From NCBI GenBank assembly GCA_003562655.1, contig PWUC01000026.1, positions 1 through 12,642 of the forward strand: a stretch of 12,642 nucleotides of DNA. Reading direction: 5' to 3'. Shown one piece after another: positions 1-7,325 of the stretch. Source of the DNA: Clostridia bacterium (GTDB lineage: Bacteria > Bacillota_E > SLMV01 > PUMD01). Below the pieces are notes generated by a model. That model worked only from the letters and a program-made list of their open reading frames with translations, was not told the DNA's origin and ran no database searches. The position numbers and the translations under genes were made by a program. How positions within the stretch are numbered: the stretch's first letter is position 1; each line of letters opens with the position of its first letter.

Positions 1-374
1 AAGACCAGGGAGTTGATGATCGAACGAAGGAAACTGTTCTCAGGGCAGTAGCAGGCTGAGCTGGCGGCCTTGATCGATCCCATACGCAGGAAGCTGATAC
101 CGTCGTGTTCAATGGCGTAGTCCTCGAGTATGTCGTCGACATCGGGGTTTAGCGTGAAGATGCCCCCCTTATCTCCGACTCTCTCGGCGATGACTTGCTC
201 GAGTTCGATGAGGGGTTTGACCTTTTCAGTTATGCCGAGCATCGAGGCCAGGTTGGCATCGGGGTCGGCATCGATGGCATATATGCGGTATCCCTCACGG
301 GCGAAAACCCGGGCCAGGCCGGCTGCAAGGGTGGTCTTGCCCGTTCCGCCCTTACCTGAGATAGCCAGTTTCAT
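1..374 (-). CDS. cooC: CooC-family nickel-insertion ATPase, second paralogue (3' end outside the window)
   Basis: This is the first 124 codons of a leftward gene that runs off the left edge. The start codon ATG is the complement of 374-372, preceded by a modest GGAAGTGAG ribosome site. The protein opens MKLAISGKGGTGKTT, a deviant P-loop with the extra lysine typical of the MinD/CooC family (residues 7-14), followed by an IDADPDANLA switch segment near residue 33. A Cys-Tyr-Cys motif sits at residues 108-110. In characterised CooC proteins a Cys-X-Cys at about residues 112-114 binds the metal at the dimer interface. By family knowledge it is a cytoplasmic, ATP-dependent factor that helps load nickel into carbon monoxide dehydrogenase or acetyl-CoA synthase. 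It is divergent from the acs operon and differs clearly in sequence from the CooC at 6561. Which enzyme each paralogue serves cannot be told from sequence. Confidence 0.88.
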   Translation of the reverse strand, partial: MKLAISGKGGTGKTTLAAGLARVFAREGYRIYAIDADPDANLASMLGITEKVKPLIELEQVIAERVGDKGGIFTLNPDVDDILEDYAIEHDGISFLRMGSIKAASSACYCPENSFLRSIINSLV

Positions 375-404
375 GCTCTCACTTCCATTCGTGTGTGGTG
401 GCTG

Positions 405-520
405 ATGATCTGCCTTTCCCATTGGTCAACTCCGCAACCTACCTGAATCATATCGTCTTTGACAGGGGATAGAAAATACCCCTGTCGGGTAAGCAGGGAT
501 CGGTGTAAAAGGCAGATCAT
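405..520 (-). promoter_or_regulatory. Nested inverted-repeat element upstream of leftward cooC (candidate leader RNA or paired operator)
   Basis: ATGATCTGCCTTT at 405-417 is the exact reverse complement of AAAGGCAGATCAT at 508-520, a 13-bp perfect inverted repeat whose arms are 90 bases apart. Inside lies a second perfect inverted repeat at 461-486. If transcribed leftward, this would fold into a 13-bp closing stem around at least one strong hairpin, ending 30 bases before the cooC start codon, in the manner of a structured 5' leader. Alternatively the arms could be two oppositely oriented copies of a protein-binding site. I do not recognise a known riboswitch class in it. The repeat itself is seen directly; its role is inference. 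Confidence 0.5.
461..486. repeat. Perfect 8-bp inverted repeat GACAGGGG-N10-CCCCTGTC
   Basis: The arms at 461-468 and 479-486 are exact reverse complements around a ten-base A/T-rich centre (469-478). No T-run follows on either strand, so it does not look like an intrinsic terminator. The arm spacing, about one and three-quarter helical turns centre to centre, would suit a dimeric regulator. It overlaps the -35 region of a weak leftward promoter candidate whose -10 hexamer would be TATGAT (complement of 447-452). It could equally be a hairpin within a transcribed leader. Confidence 0.55.
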
Positions 521-670
521 TTATCCGCGATGCGAGCGTCGTCTGGAGACGGATTAACTCCGCCGCCCATGCACTGATTCTGAAGTGTGAGTGGATACAT
601 ACATTTATAAGCTTCATGGATAGAGCAACACTGTGGTGTGCAGTAAGCTTTTGCATTACAAGGTAGTATG

Positions 671-744
671 AAGTACTTGAAAGGGAATGTACCGATGCAA
701 TACGATATCAATGTACGTGCTTGCGCCAATACTGTACAATGTAC
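671..744. repeat. Cluster of five GTAC tetramers, three inside AATGTAC
   Basis: GTAC occurs at 673-676, 689-692, 713-716, 734-737 and 741-744. Three of these lie in the heptamer AATGTAC (686-692, 710-716, 738-744), and the first lies in the 8-bp palindrome AAGTACTT (671-678). Well under one GTAC would be expected by chance in 74 bases. The cluster surrounds the candidate acsA promoter, so repeated binding of a regulator is a reasonable inference. The protein is unknown. Confidence 0.4.
677..706 (+). promoter_or_regulatory. Candidate sigma-70-type promoter for the acs operon
   Basis: TTGAAA at 677-682 matches the -35 consensus at five of six positions. It is followed after 18 bases by TACGAT at 701-706, which matches the -10 consensus at four of six. 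Transcription would begin near 713 and give a leader of about 124 bases before acsA. GTAC sites lie within and just downstream of it. A TACAAT at 735-740 is a better -10 hexamer but has no matching -35. The call rests on consensus only. Confidence 0.3.
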
Positions 745-756
745 CTGCCGCGGAAG

Positions 757-784
757 GATTAGCGATCGAAACGCATAACTAATC
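757..784 (+). promoter_or_regulatory. Stem-loop in the acsA leader
   Basis: GATTAG (757-762) pairs with CTAATC (779-784) across a 16-base loop. Inside it, GCG (762-764) can alternatively pair with CGC (772-774). It lies about 50 bases before the acsA start and does not cover the ribosome site. The stem is short and A/T-rich, so it may be weak or accidental. Confidence 0.22.
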
Positions 785-821
785 AGAGTGGATCATAGCC
801 GTGTCGTTACGTATGCAAGTT

Positions 822-827
822 AGGAGG
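822..827 (+). promoter_or_regulatory. acsA ribosome binding site that decides the start
   Basis: AGGAGG at 822-827 lies nine bases before the ATG at 837. An in-frame GTG at 801 would extend the protein by 12 residues but has no comparable site upstream, and the Shine-Dalgarno would then lie inside the coding region. The 837 start is therefore preferred. Confidence 0.85.
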
Positions 828-836
828 CCCGCCAGA

Positions 837-2843
837 ATGCCTAATTCAAAGAAGGAAAAGAGCGCAGAGGAGAAGTCCTACGATCCTGCCACCAGGCAGA
901 TGATCGAGCAGGCCGGCCTGGCAGAGCTGGAGCTGGTCTGGGACAGGTATGATGCGCAGTCCCCGGCATGCCCGATCGGTTCGAAGGGCCTGTGCTGCCG
1001 CTTTTGTGCCATGGGGCCCTGCCGGATCATGCCCGGCACCAAGCGGGAGCGCGGTGTATGCGGAGCCACGGCCGAGACCGTGGTGGCGAGAAATTTCATC
1101 CGCATGATCGCCGGGGGCGCTGCGTCTCACTCGGATCACGGACGCGCCGTTGCCCACACCTTCATACGGGCAGCCCGGGGTGAGGCTCCGGGTTACGAGA
1201 TCAAGGACGAGGCGAAGCTTCGAGAGGTGGCCCCGCTTTTCGACATTGAAACCGAGGGTCGGGACAAAAATGAGATCGCCGAGGACCTGGGCAAGGCCGC
1301 CCTGGCCGAGTTCGGGCGACAGGAGGGCGAGCTCAGCCTCATCAAGCGCGCACCGGAGAGAAGGCAGAGGATCTGGCGAGACCTGGGTGTGGTGCCCAGG
1401 GGAATCGACCGCGAGGTCGTCGAGATCATGCACCGGACCCACATGGGCGTCGATCAGGATTATCGCAACATCCTCCTGCAGGGGACGCGGAGTGCCCTGG
1501 CCGACGGCTGGGGAGGCTCCATGATCGCCACCGAGCTGCAGGACATCATGTTCGGTACGCCCGGACATCCCTGGCAGACCGATTCCCGTGAACCGTCAAA
1601 GGCGGAGGTCAATCTGGGTGTCCTCAAGGACGACCAGGTCAACATCATCGTCCATGGACACGAGCCCATTCTTTCGGAGATGGTGGTCATTGCGTCCAGG
1701 GATCCCGAACTGCTGGAAATGGCGGAGAAGGTGGGGGCGAAGGGCATAAACATCGCTGGGATCTGCTGCACAGCCAACGAGATCCTGGTGCGGCACGGAG
1801 TCCCCGTGGCCGGCAACTTCCTGCAGCAGGAGCTGTCCATTGCGACGGGTGCGGTGGAGATGATGATGGTCGACGTTCAGTGCATCATGCAGTCCCTCAG
1901 CCGCATCGTGACGGACTTTCACACCGAGCTGGTGACCACCACCGACAAGGCCAAGATCGAGGGCGCAACGCACTTCGAGTTCGACGAGGACGATGCCCTG
2001 GAGTCCGCCAGGGAGATCGTCAAGAAGGCAATTATGAACTACCCCAACCGTCGGGGCGTCACCATCCCCGAGGACAAGAGCGAAGCCATAACCGGTTTCT
2101 CCCACGAATACATCAAATACATGCTGGGCGGCAGCTTCAGGTCCTCCTACTGGCCGCTGAACAGCAACATCATTGACGGACGGATCCGGGGTGTCGCCGG
2201 TGTCGTCGGCTGCAACAACCCCGCCGTTCCTCATGACGCCGTTCACGTGCCACTGGTCGAGGAACTCATCGCCAACGATGTCCTGGTGGTTCAGACGGGA
2301 TGTTCCGGCATTGCCTCCGCCAAGGCGGGCCTCATGCAGCCGGAGAAGGCGGTGCTGAAGGCGGGCAAGGGTCTCGCCGAGGTGTGCGAGACCGTGGGAA
2401 TTCCCCCGGTTCTGCATTCGGGTTCATGCGTTGACAACAGCAGGGTCCTCATCGCCCTCAGCGAGATGGTGGAGGTCGGCAAGCAGAACAGCCGGCTGAG
2501 CCTTGGAGATGACATCAGTGATCTGCCCGTCGCCGGAGCGGCGCCGGAATGGATGAGCGAGAAGGCCATCGCCATAGGCCAGTACTTCGTGGCCTCGGGG
2601 GTCTTCACCGTGTTCGGGGTCAGCTTCCCGACCCTCGGCAGTGACCGGCTGACCGAGCTCCTCTTCGAGGAGTACAGGGACATCGTCGGCGGCAGTTGGG
2701 CCTTTGAGCCTGACCCGGGTAAGATGGCGGCATTGATCATAGATCACATCGACGCGAAGCGCCGGGCACTCGGCATCGAACAGGCCCGCGAGAGAACTCT
2801 CTTCGACATGGAGATGAGAAGGAAACTGGAAGCTGAGGGATGA
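837..2843 (+). CDS. acsA: Carbon monoxide dehydrogenase catalytic subunit of the CODH/ACS complex
   Basis: This 668-residue protein interconverts CO2 and CO at a nickel-iron-sulfur C-cluster and feeds CO to AcsB. Cluster ligands are visible in order. Cys45 and Cys53 would form the intersubunit D-cluster. Cys54, Cys57, Cys62 and Cys75 would form the B-cluster. For the C-cluster, the candidates are His275 (in VHGHEP), Cys311 (GICCTANE), Cys349 (DVQC), Cys459 (GVVGCNNP), Cys489 (TGCSG) and Cys531 (GSCVDNSR). The histidine tract SHSDHGRAVAH follows the B-cluster. Length matches the family (Moorella AcsA about 674). The stretch between Cys489 and Cys531 is eight residues shorter than the spacing I recall for Moorella and Carboxydothermus enzymes. 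Being first in the operon, directly before acsB, marks it as the AcsA type of CooS-family enzyme. The start at 837 is set by AGGAGG. Confidence 0.96.
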   Translation: MPNSKKEKSAEEKSYDPATRQMIEQAGLAELELVWDRYDAQSPACPIGSKGLCCRFCAMGPCRIMPGTKRERGVCGATAETVVARNFIRMIAGGAASHSDHGRAVAHTFIRAARGEAPGYEIKDEAKLREVAPLFDIETEGRDKNEIAEDLGKAALAEFGRQEGELSLIKRAPERRQRIWRDLGVVPRGIDREVVEIMHRTHMGVDQDYRNILLQGTRSALADGWGGSMIATELQDIMFGTPGHPWQTDSREPSKAEVNLGVLKDDQVNIIVHGHEPILSEMVVIASRDPELLEMAEKVGAKGINIAGICCTANEILVRHGVPVAGNFLQQELSIATGAVEMMMVDVQCIMQSLSRIVTDFHTELVTTTDKAKIEGATHFEFDEDDALESAREIVKKAIMNYPNRRGVTIPEDKSEAITGFSHEYIKYMLGGSFRSSYWPLNSNIIDGRIRGVAGVVGCNNPAVPHDAVHVPLVEELIANDVLVVQTGCSGIASAKAGLMQPEKAVLKAGKGLAEVCETVGIPPVLHSGSCVDNSRVLIALSEMVEVGKQNSRLSLGDDISDLPVAGAAPEWMSEKAIAIGQYFVASGVFTVFGVSFPTLGSDRLTELLFEEYRDIVGGSWAFEPDPGKMAALIIDHIDAKRRALGIEQARERTLFDMEMRRKLEAEG

Positions 2844-2889
2844 CCTTGAATCTCGCTAGGTCCCGACATCCAGGTAGGGGGGTTGGACA

Positions 2890-5124
2890 ATGTCGAAACT
2901 GATCGCGTCTGCAGCAATCAGGGGCGCTCACAAGGTAGCAGATCGAGCGGAGAAACAACTGCAGCTGGCCCTCGATACATTCGGTGAGGACCAGAAGGTG
3001 GAGTTTCCCAATACCGCGTATTATCTGCCCATTTTCTACGCCATGACCGGTGAAAAGGTGGAGACGGTGGGGGAGCTGCAGCGAATTGTGGACCGCGTGA
3101 GGAGGCTTCTGCCGCCTGTCCCGGCGGAGAGGATGTGGATGCCGTATCTGGGCCACACGCTCGACGCCGGCATGGCGACACTGTTTGCCGGTGAAGTGAT
3201 CGAGTCGATCAAGTACCTGCAGGACCCGATCCCGTATCATCTGGAGGACAACTGTCCCTTTGAGGGCGATGATTTCTGGCTGGGTGCCGCTGACGACATC
3301 ATCTTCCGCGCCCGGGGCATCGAGTTCGTGGACGGAACCGCCCCAGGCTTTGCCGCCATTGTGGGCGCAGCTCCCACCAACGAGATCGCCGTTGAGATTG
3401 CCCGGGAGCTGCAGGAGAAGAACCTGTATATTTTCCTGATCGGTTCCTCCAACGGAACGAGCATGGCCGAGCAGCTGCGCGAGGAGGGCGTGCAGATGGG
3501 ATGGGATTCCCGCCTGGTGCCCTTCGGAAAGGACAGCACTTCCGCCGCCTTCGCCGTGGGGTTTGCCTCGCGGGTGGCCATGGCCTTCGGTGGAGTTCCG
3601 CCCGGCGATTTCAGGCGCAACCTGATCTACAACAAGAACCGGACCTTTGCCTTCGTCATGGCGCTGGGCGAACTCGATGACGAGAAATACGCCCACGCGG
3701 CCGGGGCCATCAACTTCGGATTCCCGGCCATTGTGGACAGCGATATTCCCGAGATTCTTCCCACGGGGGTGTGCACCTACGAACACGTGGTGTCCATGCC
3801 GAGGCAGAGCGAGCCGGAGAGGATTTACTCCGACATCGTCTCCAAGTCCATCGAGGTTCGCGGCCTCAAGGTCGAGATCGCGGAGGTTCCGATTCCCGTG
3901 TCCTTCGGGCCGGCCTTCGAGGGTGAGATCATCAGGCGGGATACGCTGCACGCCGAATTCGGGGGGCAGCGAACGCCGTCCTTCGAGTACCTGCGCATGA
4001 CGGACAGATCCGAGGACGTCACCGACGGAAAGATCGAGCTCATCGGTCCCGACATAGATGAGGTCGAAGCCGGTTCCCAGATGCCTCTGGGCATCGTGGT
4101 TGATGTCTACGGCAGGGACATGCAGGAGGACTTCGAGCCGGTGCTCGAGCGCATGATCCACAGCTACATCAACCAGGCTTCGGGTGCATGGCACCAGGGG
4201 CAGAGGGACATAAACTGGATGAGGATATCCAGGGACGCCGCAGACAGTGGGTTGAGGGTCAAGCACTTCGGCGACATAATCCACGCCCGGCTGCACCAGG
4301 AATACGGTGCCGTGGCGGACAAGATCCAGGTGAAGCTCTTCACCGAGGAGGAGGAAGTCCTCAAGTGGCGCGAGGAGGCCAACGAGGCCTATGACAGGCG
4401 GGATGAGCGGATCATGGGTATGACCGATGAATCCGTGGACACCTACTACTCCTGCATACTGTGCCAGAGCTTCGCACCCAACCACGTCTGCATCATCACC
4501 CCGGAGAGGTCCGGGCTCTGCGGAGGGTACACCTGGCTGGATGCCAAGGCGAACTATCAGATCATCCCCACCGGCCCCAACCAGCCCGTGGACAAGGGAG
4601 AGACCCTGGATGCCAACTACGGCCAGTGGCAGGGCGTCAATGAGTACCTCGCCGAGGCCTCCCGGGGCAACCTGGAGCGCTTCAGTGCCTACTCCATGAT
4701 CATGGATCCGATGACCTCCTGCGGCTGTTTTGAGTGCATCTCGGTGCTGCTTCCATTGACGAACGGGATCATGATCGTCTCCAGGGAACACAGCGGTATG
4801 ACCCCGTCGGGGATGAAGTTCTCCACCCTGGCCGGCCAGATTGGCGGAGGACTCCAGATGCCCGGCTTCGTGGGGCACTCCAAGCTGTACATCAGCAGCA
4901 AGAAGTTCATCCGCGCCGACGGTGGATACAAGCGCATCGTGTGGATGCCCAAGACTCTCAAGGACGAGGTCCGCGAAAGACTCAACGAGCGGGCCCGGGA
5001 GGACGGCATCGACGACTTCGTCAGCATGGTCGCCGATGAGGACGTTGGCATCACCGAGGAGGAACTGCTGGAGTTCCTGGGGGAAGTTGGCCATCCGGCG
5101 CTGGAGATGGAGCCGATGATGTGA
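2890..5124 (+). CDS. acsB: Acetyl-CoA synthase, CODH/ACS complex
   Basis: AcsB condenses a methyl group from the corrinoid protein, CO from AcsA, and CoA into acetyl-CoA. The 744-residue length includes the N-terminal CODH-contacting region of bacterial enzymes (Moorella 729), which is absent from archaeal CdhC. The A-cluster ligands are complete. Cys522, Cys525, Cys534 and Cys544 have exactly the spacing of Moorella Cys506, 509, 518 and 528. Cys611-Gly-Cys613 matches the distal-nickel site at 595-597, a constant offset of 16. Phe528 matches the gating Phe512. The gene begins 46 bases after acsA with a GGTAGGGGGG ribosome site and is followed by a small stem-loop before acsC. A 988-codon open frame on the opposite strand across this gene is a base-composition shadow. 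Confidence 0.97.
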   Translation: MSKLIASAAIRGAHKVADRAEKQLQLALDTFGEDQKVEFPNTAYYLPIFYAMTGEKVETVGELQRIVDRVRRLLPPVPAERMWMPYLGHTLDAGMATLFAGEVIESIKYLQDPIPYHLEDNCPFEGDDFWLGAADDIIFRARGIEFVDGTAPGFAAIVGAAPTNEIAVEIARELQEKNLYIFLIGSSNGTSMAEQLREEGVQMGWDSRLVPFGKDSTSAAFAVGFASRVAMAFGGVPPGDFRRNLIYNKNRTFAFVMALGELDDEKYAHAAGAINFGFPAIVDSDIPEILPTGVCTYEHVVSMPRQSEPERIYSDIVSKSIEVRGLKVEIAEVPIPVSFGPAFEGEIIRRDTLHAEFGGQRTPSFEYLRMTDRSEDVTDGKIELIGPDIDEVEAGSQMPLGIVVDVYGRDMQEDFEPVLERMIHSYINQASGAWHQGQRDINWMRISRDAADSGLRVKHFGDIIHARLHQEYGAVADKIQVKLFTEEEEVLKWREEANEAYDRRDERIMGMTDESVDTYYSCILCQSFAPNHVCIITPERSGLCGGYTWLDAKANYQIIPTGPNQPVDKGETLDANYGQWQGVNEYLAEASRGNLERFSAYSMIMDPMTSCGCFECISVLLPLTNGIMIVSREHSGMTPSGMKFSTLAGQIGGGLQMPGFVGHSKLYISSKKFIRADGGYKRIVWMPKTLKDEVRERLNERAREDGIDDFVSMVADEDVGITEEELLEFLGEVGHPALEMEPMM

Positions 5125-5130
5125 GGAAGC

Positions 5131-5152
5131 TGCTGCAGGCGTCTTTGCAGCA
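5131..5152 (+). repeat. Intercistronic stem-loop between acsB and acsC
   Basis: TGCTGCA (5131-5137) is the exact reverse complement of TGCAGCA (5146-5152), with an eight-base loop. It starts six bases after the acsB stop and has no following T-run, so it is not a convincing terminator. It could stabilise the upstream mRNA end or mark a processing site. It may also be chance. Confidence 0.35.
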
Positions 5153-5179
5153 CTGAGTGGAAAACCGGAGGGATTCAGC

Positions 5180-6526
5180 ATGGCGATGACTGCGATGGAC
5201 ATATACAAACTGCTGCCCAAGACCAACTGCGGCGAGTGCGGTACCCCTACCTGCCTCGCCTTTGCCATGCAGCTGGCCAACAAGAAGGCGAGCCTCGACC
5301 AGTGCCCCGATGCATCGGACGAGGCCAAGAGCGCCCTGGCGGCCGCCTCCGAGCCCCCGATCACCCTGGTCAAGATCGGGGCGGGGGCCCGGGAGCTGCA
5401 GATCGGAAACGAAACAGTGCTGTTCAGGCACGAGGAGTCCTTCCACCATCCGTGTGGGATCGCGGTGCAGCTCCGTGACGACCTGGATGACGCCGCTATC
5501 GACGAAAAGATCGAGAAAATTGACGGCCTGTGGTTCGAGCGCGTCGGTGAGGACATCGGCGTCGAGCTCCTCGCCGTCCGGGCGGAGTCCGGTGATGCGG
5601 ACCGGTTCGCCGACGTGGTCGGAAGGGTGCTGGATAAGGCGAGACAGACCCCGGTGCTCATCAGCTGCGACCCGGCGGTCATCGAGGCCGCCTTCGAGGC
5701 CAATGAGTCGCTGGCCGCCGCAAGACCGCTGATCTACGCGGCGAATTCAGACAACTACCAGGAGATGGCCGGACTGGCGAGCAAATACGACGCCCCCCTG
5801 GCCGTGTGCGCTGAGGGCATCGATGCGCTGGCGGATCTGACTCCCCGGATCAAGGAGCTGGGCGTCAGGGAGATGGTCCTGGACGCGGGGGGCGAACAGA
5901 TGCTGCAGGTCATGTCAGACCTGACCCAGATCCGGAGGCAGGCCCTGAAGAGCAACTTCAGGCCCCTGGGGTATCCGACCATCGCCTTCGCCACCGGCAA
6001 TGATGAGAGGTCGATGGTCCTCGAGGCCACCACCTACATCTCCAAGTACGCCGGCATCGTGGTGGTCGACAGCTGCGAGCCCCCCCACGTGCTGCCCCTT
6101 CTCACCTTCAGACAGAACCTGTACACTGATCCGCGGGTTCCGCCGGCCATCGAGGCCAAACTCTACGAGGTCGGCGATGTGACCCCGGATTCGCTGGTCA
6201 TGATGACCACCAACTTCGCCCTCACCTACTTCACGGTACTGGGTGAGGTGGAGGCGGCCAAGGTGCCGGCATACATCCTGGTGGTCGATACCGAGGGGCA
6301 GTCCGTGCTGACGGCCTATTCCTCGGAAAATCTCAGTGCAGAGAAGACCGCCGATGCCATCAGGGACTCTGGTCTTGAAGACAGTGTCACTCACCGGAGA
6401 ATCATCATCCCGGGATACGTCGCCGTCATGAGCGGGGCTCTGGAGGCTGAGTCGGGATGGGACGTCAAGGTGGGACCCAGGGAGGCCAGTGGGATTCCCT
6501 CCTTCGTGAGGGGACTGGCTGGATGA
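5180..6526 (+). CDS. acsC: Corrinoid iron-sulfur protein, large subunit
   Basis: The 448-residue subunit carries the [4Fe-4S] cluster and, with AcsD, the cobamide that accepts the methyl group from AcsE and delivers it to AcsB. The N-terminal cluster motif is Cys17, Cys20, Cys25 and Cys42, within TNCGECGTPTC and a later DQCP, the same spacing as in characterised proteins. A TIM-barrel-like middle follows. The C-terminal corrinoid-binding domain includes PGYVA at residues 411-415 close to the end. Length fits Moorella AcsC (446). The ATG at 5180 follows CGGAGGG at good spacing. Two further in-frame ATGs at 5186 and 5195 are possible but less well spaced. Unusually, its partner acsD is not next but two genes downstream. 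Confidence 0.95.
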   Translation: MAMTAMDIYKLLPKTNCGECGTPTCLAFAMQLANKKASLDQCPDASDEAKSALAAASEPPITLVKIGAGARELQIGNETVLFRHEESFHHPCGIAVQLRDDLDDAAIDEKIEKIDGLWFERVGEDIGVELLAVRAESGDADRFADVVGRVLDKARQTPVLISCDPAVIEAAFEANESLAAARPLIYAANSDNYQEMAGLASKYDAPLAVCAEGIDALADLTPRIKELGVREMVLDAGGEQMLQVMSDLTQIRRQALKSNFRPLGYPTIAFATGNDERSMVLEATTYISKYAGIVVVDSCEPPHVLPLLTFRQNLYTDPRVPPAIEAKLYEVGDVTPDSLVMMTTNFALTYFTVLGEVEAAKVPAYILVVDTEGQSVLTAYSSENLSAEKTADAIRDSGLEDSVTHRRIIIPGYVAVMSGALEAESGWDVKVGPREASGIPSFVRGLAG

Positions 6527-6560
6527 CCGGGCCTGAATCTGACCCGACAAAGGGAATGGG

Positions 6561-7325
6561 ATGATACGGATGGCCTACACGATAGCCGTTGCAGGAAAGG
6601 GCGGAACCGGCAAGACGACGATTGCCAGCCTGATCGTGGCCACGCTTCTCGCCGACGACCGGGTGCCCCTTCTCGCCGTCGATGCCGACCCCAACTCCAA
6701 CCTCAATGAGTGGCTGGGTGTCGAGGTGACGGGGACACTGGGCGACCTTCAGGCCGATGCCCTGAAGACGCGGAGTGATCTGCCGGCGGGGATGGACAAA
6801 CGCAGGTGGATCGAGTACCAGCTGCAGACCCGTCTGGCGGAACAGACGGGGTATGACCTCCTCGTCATGGGAAGGACCGAGGGCCCGGGCTGTTACTGCT
6901 CGGTAAACGATATCCTGCGGGCCTTCATCGATGAGCTGACTCCCAATTACCGCTATGTCGTCATGGATAACGAGGCGGGAATGGAGCACATGTCCCGGAG
7001 GACCACCCGCGATGTCGATCTTTTGCTTCTGGTCAGTGACCAAAGCCCCATAGGGATCCGCTCCGCGGGCAGGATCAACGAGATGAGGGATGCCCTACAG
7101 ATCAACGTGGGCGAGGCGCATCTCCTCCTCAACCGGGTGGACGGCGAGCCCCACGAGGCGATCCTCGACGAGATAGAAAAGACGGGCCTGAACCTTCTGG
7201 GCACCGTGCCCCTCGACGACAGGCTCATGCAATACAGTCTCGAGGGCAGGTCCCTGTTGGAACTGCCCGAGGACTCGCCGGCCCTCAGTGCGGTGGGGAG
7301 GGCGTTGAACGAGGTCATTGAATGA
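6561..7325 (+). CDS. cooC: CooC/AcsF-type nickel-insertion ATPase
   Basis: A 254-residue MinD-like P-loop ATPase with GKGGTGKT at residues 12-19, a VDADPNSNLNEW segment, and a MDNEAGMEHMSRR switch characteristic of CooC proteins. Cys111 and Cys113, in GPGCYC, match the Cys-X-Cys that binds metal between the subunits of Carboxydothermus CooC1. It is expected to drive ATP-dependent nickel loading of AcsA, AcsB or both in the cytoplasm. The AcsF name is used for the paralogue serving AcsB. Its place inside the acs operon, while another CooC is encoded divergently at the left edge, fits an AcsF-like role, but this is inference. The start at 6561 has AAAGGGAA upstream. An ATG at 6570 is an alternative. 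The stop overlaps the next start by four bases (ATGA). Confidence 0.93.
   Translation: MIRMAYTIAVAGKGGTGKTTIASLIVATLLADDRVPLLAVDADPNSNLNEWLGVEVTGTLGDLQADALKTRSDLPAGMDKRRWIEYQLQTRLAEQTGYDLLVMGRTEGPGCYCSVNDILRAFIDELTPNYRYVVMDNEAGMEHMSRRTTRDVDLLLLVSDQSPIGIRSAGRINEMRDALQINVGEAHLLLNRVDGEPHEAILDEIEKTGLNLLGTVPLDDRLMQYSLEGRSLLELPEDSPALSAVGRALNEVIE

Larger units (their letters stand above)
375..836. other. Divergent intergenic regulatory region between leftward cooC and acsA
   Basis: This 462-base stretch has no believable gene. It is visibly richer in A and T than the flanking coding sequence, especially from about 590 to 745. The part nearest cooC holds two nested perfect inverted repeats. The part nearest acsA holds a cluster of GTAC tetramers, a candidate promoter, and a leader stem-loop. 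Short open frames on the minus strand between 426 and 729 have no good ribosome site and low-complexity, unfamiliar products, so I do not call them. I see no tRNA, rRNA, CRISPR or insertion sequence ends. Confidence 0.8.

Noticed and set aside
130..405. Plus-strand frame of 91 codons at the left edge
   Set aside because: It lies opposite the leftward cooC, whose P-loop and Cys-X-Cys motif are clear. Its serine- and methionine-rich product is an artefact.
459..464. Perfect -35 hexamer TTGACA on the plus strand
   Set aside because: No acceptable -10 hexamer lies 16-18 bases downstream, where the sequence is the C-rich arm of the inverted repeat.
426..729. Two overlapping minus-strand frames of 70-76 codons in the intergenic region
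   Set aside because: They have no good ribosome site and no recognisable product, and they cover the inverted repeats and promoter-like elements. The intergenic base composition argues against coding.
801..836. Upstream GTG start for acsA at 801
   Set aside because: AGGAGG at 822-827 is ideally spaced for ATG 837 and would lie inside the coding region if GTG 801 were used.
846..2417. Two long minus-strand frames (846-1568 and 1596-2417) opposite acsA
   Set aside because: They are antisense to acsA, with no domains and no ribosome sites consistent with a gene.
2737..5703. A 988-codon open frame on the minus strand across acsB and the start of acsC
   Set aside because: It is antisense to a gene with every A-cluster ligand in place. 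Its translation is low-complexity, rich in G, H, V, L and D, with no recognisable motif, as expected from codon bias in GC-rich DNA.
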